Position numbers and translations under genes: made by a program. Below are positions 1 to 5,237 of a DNA stretch of 8,440 nt, one piece after another. The DNA is taken from positions 1 through 8,440 of the forward strand of contig CAUJGI010000225.1 in NCBI GenBank assembly GCA_963169155.1. The letters are read 5' to 3'. How positions within the stretch are numbered: the stretch's first letter is position 1; every line of letters begins with the position of its first letter. The stretch is from Chloroflexota bacterium. Lineage in GTDB: Bacteria > Chloroflexota > Anaerolineae > Promineifilales > Promineifilaceae. The notes beneath the pieces were generated by a model. That model saw only the letters and a list, made by a program, of their open reading frames with translations. It searched no databases and was not told where the DNA came from.

Positions 1-434
1 CGTCGGATGTGGCGGCGCTGTGGGAGCACATCAACGACACGATCGACTGCATCGCCACGGACCATGCGCCGCACACTCTGGCCGAAAAGCAGTCGGCCAC
101 ACCGCCGCCGGGGGTGATTGGGCTGGAGACGTCCTTACCGCTGATGCTGACGGCCGTTCAACAAAACCGCCTCAGCCTGGCGCGCCTCATCGAACTAATG
201 CACACTAACCCACGCCGCATTTTTAATTTGCCGGAGCAGGCGGATACGGCCGTCACCGTTCAGCTCACCCCCACCACCCTCAGCAACAAGATGGTACACA
301 GCAAATGCGGCTGGACGCCCTTCCACGGCACCGAAGTGCTGGCCAAAGTGCAAAAAGTAATGCTGCGCGGGGAAGTGGTGTTTGAGGACGGCCGTATCCT
401 GGCCCGACCAGGCTCAGGCAAACTATTACCGTAA
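1..434 (+). CDS. pyrC: Dihydroorotase, C-terminal part (gene truncated by window start)
   Basis: This enzyme interconverts N-carbamoyl-L-aspartate and L-dihydroorotate, the third step of pyrimidine synthesis, in the cytoplasm. The frame is open from base 3 (base 1-2 is a split codon) and no start lies in the window; the GTG at 9 is simply an internal Val. About 143 C-terminal residues are present. The run IATDHAPHTLAEK holds the family's metal-binding, catalytic Asp in the DHAPH motif. PPPGVIGLETSLPLMLTAV, then HTNPRRIFNLP, WTPFHG and VMLRGEVVFEDGR match, from memory, the end of the dihydroorotase domain of animal CAD more closely than E. coli PyrC, so I place it in the CAD-like class. pyrB follows in the same direction after 87 bp, giving two adjacent pathway steps in one probable operon. 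It carries three ACGGCCGT octamers (150, 246, 388). The family call is firm; subclass assignment is by remembered similarity. Confidence 0.94.
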   Translation, partial: SDVAALWEHINDTIDCIATDHAPHTLAEKQSATPPPGVIGLETSLPLMLTAVQQNRLSLARLIELMHTNPRRIFNLPEQADTAVTVQLTPTTLSNKMVHSKCGWTPFHGTEVLAKVQKVMLRGEVVFEDGRILARPGSGKLLP

Positions 435-440
435 ATTTAG

Positions 441-495
441 CCACGGATTACGCGGATTTTTTAATTTAATCCGCGAAAATCGTGAAAATCCGCGG
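441..495. repeat. Structured intergenic repeat between pyrC and pyrB
   Basis: Seven bases after the pyrC stop, an AT-centred element is built from an AATCCGCG-like unit. Two copies point one way (ACGGATT at 443-449 and CGCGGATT at 451-458) and three point the other (AATCCGCG at 468-475, a degenerate copy at 478-484, AATCCGCG at 487-494). They flank a T/A-rich centre at 457-469. CGCGGATT and AATCCGCG form a perfect 8-bp inverted repeat, and the outer parts pair imperfectly. The element ends in the palindrome CCGCGG. Its layout resembles dispersed non-coding repeats I associate with intergenic regions of environmental bacteria, but only one copy is in this window. It could fold in the pyrCB transcript and affect termination or stability. 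It has no T-run placed like an intrinsic terminator. Confidence 0.65.
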
Positions 496-521
496 CAAAA
501 AGTATTGAGGAGAAACAAACC

Positions 522-1517
522 ATGCAACTGAAAACTTTAGAACCATTATTTGATTTTGACACAATGAACATCCCCACGCTCAACAGCAACGGGCTGACGG
601 GGCACGATATTCTGTCCGTCTCCCAGTTCGACCGGGACAGGCTGTCCTACATCTTTGGCCGCGCCCGCGAGATGCGCGAGATGGTGGAACGCGTCGGCGG
701 GGTGGATTTGCTCAAGGGCAAAGTGCTGGCCTGTCTGTTTTACGAGCCGAGCACCCGCACCAGCTCCAGCTTCATCGCCGCGATGGAACGGCTGGGCGGG
801 AGCGTGATTCCGATTACCCAGGGCGTCAAATTTAGCTCCATCAGCAAGGGGGAAACGCTGGCCGACACGATTCGGGTGCTGGAACAGTACGCCGACGTAA
901 TTGTGCTGCGTCATCCGGAAATTGGCTCCGCGCGGGAAGCGGCCGAAGCGGCCAGCGTGCCCGTGATCAACGCGGGCGATGGCCCGGGCGAGCATCCCAC
1001 CCAGGCGCTGTTGGATTTGTTCACCATTCGTGAGGAGTTGGGCACGATGGACGGCCTGAAGATTGCCATGGTGGGTGATTTGCGCTACGGCCGTACCGTG
1101 CATTCCCTCACCAAGCTGCTGCTGCAATACAACGTCAGCCTGCGTTTTGTCGCCCCAGAAATCCTGCGCCTGCCGCTAAAGGTGATGAACGAGGTAATCG
1201 ATTCTGGCCTCAACGTCCGCGAAACCCACGACGTGGCCGACGTCATCGAAAACGCCGACGTGCTGTACGTGACTCGCGTGCAAAAAGAGCGCTTCACCGA
1301 CCTGGCCCAGTACGAAGAAGTGAAAAACTACTACGAAATCACGCCGGAAATCATGGCCAAAGCCAAAAAGAAAATGATTGTGATGCATCCCCTGCCCCGC
1401 GTTGGGGAAATCCACGATACCGTCGATGTGGATCCGCGTGCCGCCTACTTCCGCCAGGTGAAAAACGGCATGTACATCCGCATGGCGCTGCTGGCGGCCG
1501 TGCTGGGCCGGGCCTAA
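522..1517 (+). CDS. pyrB: Aspartate carbamoyltransferase catalytic chain
   Basis: This enzyme joins carbamoyl phosphate and L-aspartate to form N-carbamoyl-L-aspartate, the committed step of pyrimidine synthesis. All hallmark motifs are present in order: the carbamoyl-phosphate loop STRTS at residues 77-81, SKGET at 108-112 (the loop reaching a neighbouring subunit), HPTQALLD at 158-165, GDLRYGRTVHSL at 185-196, RVQKERF at 252-258 and HPLPRVGEI at 289-297. It has 331 residues, about 20 more than the usual 305-310, all in the N-terminus. The ATG at 522 is supported by GAGGAG at 507-512 with a 9-nt gap. A later Met at residue 15 lacks such a site. It follows pyrC by 87 bp and probably shares its transcript. 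No pyrI regulatory-chain gene follows: the next gene is convergent. The octamer at 1087 encodes the conserved Gly-Arg of the YGRTVHSL motif. Confidence 0.97.
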   Translation: MQLKTLEPLFDFDTMNIPTLNSNGLTGHDILSVSQFDRDRLSYIFGRAREMREMVERVGGVDLLKGKVLACLFYEPSTRTSSSFIAAMERLGGSVIPITQGVKFSSISKGETLADTIRVLEQYADVIVLRHPEIGSAREAAEAASVPVINAGDGPGEHPTQALLDLFTIREELGTMDGLKIAMVGDLRYGRTVHSLTKLLLQYNVSLRFVAPEILRLPLKVMNEVIDSGLNVRETHDVADVIENADVLYVTRVQKERFTDLAQYEEVKNYYEITPEIMAKAKKKMIVMHPLPRVGEIHDTVDVDPRAAYFRQVKNGMYIRMALLAAVLGRA

Positions 1518-1556
1518 CCGCGCCCGGAACTGCCAATGTAACCATTCATTTGTCAT

Positions 1557-1589
1557 CCCGCACGAGGGCGGTGTGTGCCCTCGTGCGGG
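1557..1589. terminator. 13-bp hairpin between convergent pyrB and MFS genes
   Basis: The arms CCCGCACGAGGGC (1557-1569) and GCCCTCGTGCGGG (1577-1589) are perfectly complementary around a 7-nt loop. The site lies 39 bp after the pyrB stop and 15 bp beyond the stop of the convergent transporter gene, where a shared bidirectional terminator would be expected. Neither side has a run of T residues, so it is not a textbook intrinsic terminator. It may instead be a 3'-end stabilising hairpin, a Rho-linked site or a dispersed hairpin repeat. Confidence 0.55.
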
Positions 1590-1604
1590 GAAGAAGATTG
1601 GCCG

Positions 1605-3014
1605 CTACAGGGCGGAAGCTGCCGCTTTTTTCTTCACCAGCTGCACGGTAAAAATGGTAAAAAGCGCCATCCCCAGCAGGCGCCCAGCGGCGCTAAGGCC
1701 AAAGATGAGCTGGTAGCTGACGTTGTCGGCAATGAAGCCGCCGAGAATGGGGCCAATGACGGCGCTGGTGAATACGGCCGTCTGGTACAACGCCACCGCC
1801 CGCGGACGCTGCTCGTCGGGCGTCAGGGTCAGCAGCAGGTTAAAGTTGGCCAGGTTGTAACCCGCCCACAAAAAGCCGCCAAACGTGTTGATGATGCCCA
1901 CGTGCCAATCGGCGGTGATAAACACCCAGGCCAGCGGCAGACCGGGAATGAGAAACCCAGTCACCACGGCAACCCAAAATGCGCCGCGCACGTCCAGCAG
2001 TCGACCAAAAACCCGCTGACCTACCAGGGCCGTCAGGCTGCTGACGCTGGCCAGCAGCCCAATGGTAGTGGCCGTCGAATCAAACGCATTCACCAGGTAC
2101 ACGTTAAAAAAAGGTGCCGCCACTTGCAGCGCCATGTTCCAGACAAAGGCGCTGACCACCAGCCCCACATAACCCGGCGTCTGGCGAATGGCCCGGCGCA
2201 AATCGCCCCGGTGGTGTTCGGCTTTTTGTTGGGCTGTGGCGGGCGGCTCCTCAATGCGCTGGAAGCTAAACGTGCTAATCATGCCAAACAAGAAGGCCAG
2301 GAAAAAGATCGCCTGGTAGCCAAACTGCTCATAACCGCTCCAGCCGTTGCCCACATTGATGATACGCCCGGCCAGGGGCGCAACCACCAGCGCCGCCACG
2401 CCCATCGCCATGTTGCGGCTGCCAAAATAGCGACCGCGAATTGCCCCTGGCACCAGGTCGGCAACCATGGAGGTCCAGCCCGGATTGGCCAGGTTGCCCA
2501 TGAAGGCGCGCAGACCGTTGAGGATGATGATGGCGGCGATGGCCAGGGCTGGCTGGGTAATGGCAAAAGGCATCATCGCCAGCAGCAGGAGCAGCAAACG
2601 AGCCACGCCACCCCCGCTCCACACCACGACCGATTTACGCTGTCCGGCACGTTCTACCAGGCGCGCACCAGGGAAGAGGGCCAGCGCGCCGAGGAGATTG
2701 GCAACGGCCGTCATCGTGCCCACCTGTCCATTGGTTGCGCCATATGCCAGTACATACAGCGTCACAAAACCCAGGTAAAAGTTTTCACTGATGGCCGCAA
2801 AAAGCCCGTCGAGCCAGAAATAACGCAGGCTGCGCACAGTGCGCCAGGGCATGTCTTCCGCCTGGCTGGAGAGGCTTTCATCCAGTGGTTTAACGATGGC
2901 GGCCCAGTTGAGGCGATGGGGTCGCAGGTAGTCAACATTTGCGCTCACGCGGCGCTGAATAAAGGTTTTACGCCAGCGGCCTTGCGGCGGCAGCGGCGGC
3001 GGTTTTGTACTCAT
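1605..3014 (-). CDS. Major facilitator superfamily transporter, substrate unknown
   Basis: This is a cytoplasmic-membrane secondary transporter with 469 residues from the chosen start. A hydrophilic N-terminus (1-62, proline-rich at first) is followed by about twelve hydrophobic segments near residues 66-90, 100-116, 128-150, 155-173, 200-216, 231-250, 283-308, 315-333, 345-366, 371-395, 408-428 and 433-457. A basic cytoplasmic loop (253-280) splits the two six-helix halves. The loop between helices 2 and 3 (GARLVERAGQRK, 116-127) is a form of MFS motif A, with a weaker echo at GRLLDVRGAFW (337-347). It ends KKKAAASAL and stop TAG. I chose the ATG at 3014 (MSTKPPP). A GTG at 3086 would add 24 residues, but that stretch does not look like transporter sequence and neither start has a Shine-Dalgarno site. 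No residue reveals the substrate; drug or metabolite export is possible. It is convergent with pyrB and divergent from the PA14 gene. Confidence 0.87.
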   Translation of the reverse strand: MSTKPPPLPPQGRWRKTFIQRRVSANVDYLRPHRLNWAAIVKPLDESLSSQAEDMPWRTVRSLRYFWLDGLFAAISENFYLGFVTLYVLAYGATNGQVGTMTAVANLLGALALFPGARLVERAGQRKSVVVWSGGGVARLLLLLLAMMPFAITQPALAIAAIIILNGLRAFMGNLANPGWTSMVADLVPGAIRGRYFGSRNMAMGVAALVVAPLAGRIINVGNGWSGYEQFGYQAIFFLAFLFGMISTFSFQRIEEPPATAQQKAEHHRGDLRRAIRQTPGYVGLVVSAFVWNMALQVAAPFFNVYLVNAFDSTATTIGLLASVSSLTALVGQRVFGRLLDVRGAFWVAVVTGFLIPGLPLAWVFITADWHVGIINTFGGFLWAGYNLANFNLLLTLTPDEQRPRAVALYQTAVFTSAVIGPILGGFIADNVSYQLIFGLSAAGRLLGMALFTIFTVQLVKKKAAASAL

Positions 3015-3021
3015 GGGCCGG

Positions 3022-3050
3022 ATTATAGGTGAATTGGGCCAACTATCCGA
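3022..3050 (-). promoter_or_regulatory. Candidate promoter for a leaderless MFS transcript
   Basis: On the minus strand a perfect TATAAT (3027 down to 3022) sits 7 nt before the MFS ATG at 3014. A start site 6-8 nt downstream of a -10 box would fall on or next to the A of that ATG, giving an mRNA with no leader. This fits the absence of any Shine-Dalgarno sequence there. The -35 region about 17-18 nt upstream (TCGGAT or TTCGGA) is poor. An alternative minus-strand -35, TTGACG at 3126-3121, has no good -10 at normal spacing. Confidence 0.4.
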
Positions 3051-3252
3051 AATTTGGGATGGGCCACAAGCAGCAGAGTGGCCCACAGCGTAGAAATATA
3101 CGGCCGTTTCGTGGGAATCACGTCAAGCAAATAGCGGCAAAATGTGGCATACTTTATGTACATTTGCCCGAACCGGTAAATGGACATTGGGCTGAGGAAA
3201 TCGGTCCCCTTGCGTCGAAGCAGAGAACAGCTCCATCCCCAACCCATGGTTT

Positions 3253-3346
3253 TAACAAACTGCCTGTTACAAATGTCGGCTTAAACGCGACATCTTTCCA
3301 GGAAACATAAACAACCGGATGATAAATCGATCCGGTAAAGAGGTGG
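3253..3346 (+). promoter_or_regulatory. Hairpin-rich leader and ribosome-binding site of the PA14 gene
   Basis: Three perfect inverted repeats lie in succession just before the gene: TAACA/TGTTA (3253-3257, 3265-3269), ATGTCG/CGACAT (3273-3278, 3288-3293) and ACCGGAT/ATCCGGT (3314-3320, 3330-3336). The last can be extended inward by GAT/ATC with one bulged G. It ends 3 nt before the ribosome-binding site GAGGTG (3340-3345), which has a 4-nt gap to the ATG at 3350. This could be a structured 5' leader. The two shorter repeats may be chance, and I recognise no known riboswitch. Confidence 0.35.
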
Positions 3347-3349
3347 ATC

Positions 3350-5131
3350 ATGAAAAAGCATCAATGGCTTCTGATTTTTCTGGCCGCCGCAGCTTTGCTG
3401 AGTGGATTATTGGCCTTCGTGCCAGCCAATCCCTTACTCGCAGCAGACAGCAGTTGGCAGGCCACTTATTGGAACAACAAAACGTTAACGGGAACGGCCG
3501 TTCTCCAGCGCAACGAAAATGAACTGAATTACGATTGGGGCGATGGTGTTCCCGATCCCATCATCGACAAAGATAACTTCTCGGCGCGCTGGACCCGCAG
3601 CATCAACTTCCCTTCGTCGAGCGCCTACCGCTTCACCGCAACGATGGATGACGGCATGCGTGTCTACGTCGACAACGTGCTGATCATCGACTCGTGGACC
3701 GACAGCCAGGTACATTCCCTGTCTGCCGACGTCTATCTCAATGCAGGCGACCACAGCGTGAAGGTGGAGTATTACGAAGCGGGCGGCAAGGCAATCGCCA
3801 AGCTCTCCTGGGTACCCGTCGGCGGTACAGCGCCTGTGCCGATTGCCAACTGGAAGGGTGAATACTTCAACAATGCCAGCCTCAGTGGCAGCCCGGTGGT
3901 GGTACGTGATGATGCCAGCATCAACTTCGATTGGGGCGTTGGCTCCCCCGCCGCCACAGTGCCTGCCGACCAATTCTCCGCGCGTTGGACGCGCAGCCAG
4001 ACCTTCGACGCCGGGCGGTATCGCTTTGTCTTGCAGGTGGACGATGGCGCGCGGCTCTGGGTCAACAACCAGCTGGTAATCAACCAGTGGGTCAACGGCA
4101 ACACCACCTACACGGTCGAAGTGGATCTACCCAGCGGCAGCGTACCCATTCAGCTGGAATACTTTGAAAGCGTAGGCGGCGCGGTGGCCAAACTGAACTG
4201 GACCAAGCTCACCGGCAGCGGCGATTGGACCGCCCAATTCTTTAACAACAAAACCTTAACTGGTTCGCCTGTGCTCACCCGCACCGACAGCCAGATCAAC
4301 TTCAATTGGGGTGCCGGGTCGCCCGCGACGGGCATTAACGTCGACAACTTCTCGGCGCGCTGGACCCGCATGATGAACTTTGCCGCGGGCCGCTACCGCT
4401 TCACGGCCACGTCCGACGACGGCGTGCGGGTGTGGGTGAATGGCCAGCTGGTCATTAACGGCTGGAGCGATCATCAGCCGCAAACGTTTACCGGCGATAT
4501 CGATTTAGCGGGCGGTTCTGTGCCGCTGCAAGTGGAATATTATGAGGCTGTTGGTGGAGCACAGGTCCAGGTAAGCTGGGCACCCGTCTCCACGACTACG
4601 CCACCCCCTGCCCCCACGCCATCCCCCGCGCCCAGCGCAGGGATTGGCACGGTGGTAAGCGCTTACCTGAACGTGCGCACCGGCCCTGGCATTCAGTACA
4701 CCATCCTCACCACGCTGGTGCGCAACCAGACGGTTAACCTGACCGGCTATCGCAGCGCCGACGCCAACTGGGTGCAAATTACCATGTCGAGCGGCACGAA
4801 GGCGTGGGTCAGTGGTAAACCGTATTACCTGCAAACAAACGTAACCATCGCCAACATGCCGGTCGCGCCAGATGCACCGACTACGCCAACCCCTCCCAGC
4901 GGTTCGGGCACGGTTTACAATGCGTATTATGTCAACTTACGCAGTGGACCTGGGGTAAGTTATCCGGTGATTACGGCCGTTGCCGCAGGCAGCAACGTCA
5001 CGCTCATCGGCCGGAATGGCAGCAGCACCTGGATTAAGATGCGGCTGGCCAACGGCACCGTGGGCTGGATGAGCGCCACCTACGTGAGCAACAGCGCCGC
5101 CTTCCCCACCCTGCCGGTGTTAGGTAGTTAA
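3350..5131 (+). CDS. Secreted protein with three PA14 and two SH3b modules
   Basis: This is an exported, probably surface-associated binding protein of 593 residues. A signal peptide (KK, then a hydrophobic stretch at 6-24) probably ends near LLAA at 29-32. Three PA14 modules follow at about 35-155, 167-287 and 291-411. Each has a W-x3-YWNN or FFNN-like opening, an FSARWTR core (77-83, 209-215, 334-340) and a DDG-x-R motif (100-104, 231-235, 356-360). In PA14 lectins such as yeast flocculins and Epa adhesins, an adjacent Asp pair binds calcium and sugar, so carbohydrate binding is a reasonable inference. After a Pro/Thr linker (412-430) come two SH3b modules at about 433-497 and 519-583, with YLNVRTGPG and YVNLRSGPG signatures. 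Such domains often bind cell-wall peptides. No enzyme domain, sorting signal, membrane anchor or cysteine is seen. The start is supported by GAGGTG 4 nt upstream. It is transcribed alone, with its own terminator. Confidence 0.9.
   Translation: MKKHQWLLIFLAAAALLSGLLAFVPANPLLAADSSWQATYWNNKTLTGTAVLQRNENELNYDWGDGVPDPIIDKDNFSARWTRSINFPSSSAYRFTATMDDGMRVYVDNVLIIDSWTDSQVHSLSADVYLNAGDHSVKVEYYEAGGKAIAKLSWVPVGGTAPVPIANWKGEYFNNASLSGSPVVVRDDASINFDWGVGSPAATVPADQFSARWTRSQTFDAGRYRFVLQVDDGARLWVNNQLVINQWVNGNTTYTVEVDLPSGSVPIQLEYFESVGGAVAKLNWTKLTGSGDWTAQFFNNKTLTGSPVLTRTDSQINFNWGAGSPATGINVDNFSARWTRMMNFAAGRYRFTATSDDGVRVWVNGQLVINGWSDHQPQTFTGDIDLAGGSVPLQVEYYEAVGGAQVQVSWAPVSTTTPPPAPTPSPAPSAGIGTVVSAYLNVRTGPGIQYTILTTLVRNQTVNLTGYRSADANWVQITMSSGTKAWVSGKPYYLQTNVTIANMPVAPDAPTTPTPPSGSGTVYNAYYVNLRSGPGVSYPVITAVAAGSNVTLIGRNGSSTWIKMRLANGTVGWMSATYVSNSAAFPTLPVLGS
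3452..4582 (+). repeat. Three tandem PA14-coding modules
   Basis: Three diverged direct repeats of about 370-395 bp encode the PA14 modules (spacing 132 then 125 residues between the opening Trp residues). The first and third are locally most alike: 3575-3599 and 4346-4370 are identical over 25 bases covering the NFSARWTR codons, whereas the second module differs there (FSARWTR with other codons at 3973-3993). This indicates internal duplication, with later exchange or selection keeping modules 1 and 3 alike at this point. Confidence 0.75.
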
Positions 5132-5133
5132 TG

Positions 5134-5166
5134 CGTAAGGGCGCCTTGTGGTGAGGCGCCCTTACG
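5134..5166. repeat. 13-bp hairpin just after the PA14 gene
   Basis: The arms CGTAAGGGCGCCT (5134-5146) and AGGCGCCCTTACG (5154-5166) pair perfectly around a 7-nt loop, starting 3 nt after the stop codon. No T-run follows. Stem and loop lengths equal those of the hairpin after pyrB. It may protect the mRNA 3' end, or be a copy of a dispersed hairpin repeat, ahead of the true terminator at 5191. Confidence 0.6.
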
Positions 5167-5190
5167 GATAGATTCGTAACAACATCGTTG

Positions 5191-5235
5191 AAAGCCCTGG
5201 CCGCGAGCTTTTCGCAAAGCTGCCAGGGCTTTTTT
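5191..5235 (+). terminator. Intrinsic terminator of the PA14 gene
   Basis: The outer arms AAAGCCCTGGC (5191-5201) and GCCAGGGCTTT (5222-5232) enclose an inner 6-bp stem, AGCTTT (5206-5211) with AAAGCT (5216-5221), closed by loop TCGC. The four bases CGCG (5202-5205) bulge on the 5' side. Six T residues (5230-5235) end it. This is a strong Rho-independent terminator for the plus strand. It ends 2 bp before the stop of the convergent hydrolase gene and, having A/T at its other foot, may also slow transcription from that side. Confidence 0.88.
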
Positions 5236-5237
5236 GT

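Larger units (their letters stand above)
3015..3349. other. Divergent intergenic region, MFS gene / PA14 gene
   Basis: This 335-bp gap separates two divergently transcribed genes. No convincing gene lies in it: open frames here have no ribosome-binding site and no recognisable protein features. It holds the TATAAT of the MFS gene, an ACGGCCGT octamer at 3100-3107, and an 8-bp-arm hairpin (TGGGCCAC 3060-3067, GTGGCCCA 3078-3085, 10-nt loop). Next to the PA14 gene is a run of small inverted repeats. No plus-strand promoter stands out. The best weak candidate is an extended -10 (TGGCATACT, 3145-3153) without a recognisable -35. Confidence 0.6.

Noticed and set aside
435..521. A pyrimidine-responsive attenuator between pyrC and pyrB
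   Set aside because: No terminator with a T-run, leader peptide or PyrR-binding element is recognisable. The structure there is better described as a repeat.
1..1517. A single fused dihydroorotase-ATCase protein
   Set aside because: A TAA stop at 432-434, an 87-bp gap and a clear GAGGAG site before the pyrB ATG show two separate genes.
1575..3032. A 485-codon open frame on the plus strand, opposite the MFS gene
   Set aside because: Its translation is rich in Gln, His, Arg and Gly with no domain, and the opposite strand encodes a convincing 12-helix transporter. It is a codon-bias shadow.
3015..3086. N-terminal extension of the MFS protein to the GTG at 3086
   Set aside because: There is no Shine-Dalgarno site, the 24 added residues are not typical of the family, and the TATAAT promoter box lies inside the extension.
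3029..3310. A 93-codon open frame in the MFS/PA14 gap
   Set aside because: It has no ribosome-binding site, no recognisable features and unremarkable composition. It is more likely leader and promoter DNA.
3180..3346. A cyclic-di-GMP or other known riboswitch before the PA14 gene
   Set aside because: The conserved core sequences I know for such elements are absent. Only simple inverted repeats are present.
3452..4582. Repeats in the PA14 gene read as a CRISPR or satellite array
   Set aside because: The repeats are diverged, in frame and about 370-395 bp long, and encode protein modules.
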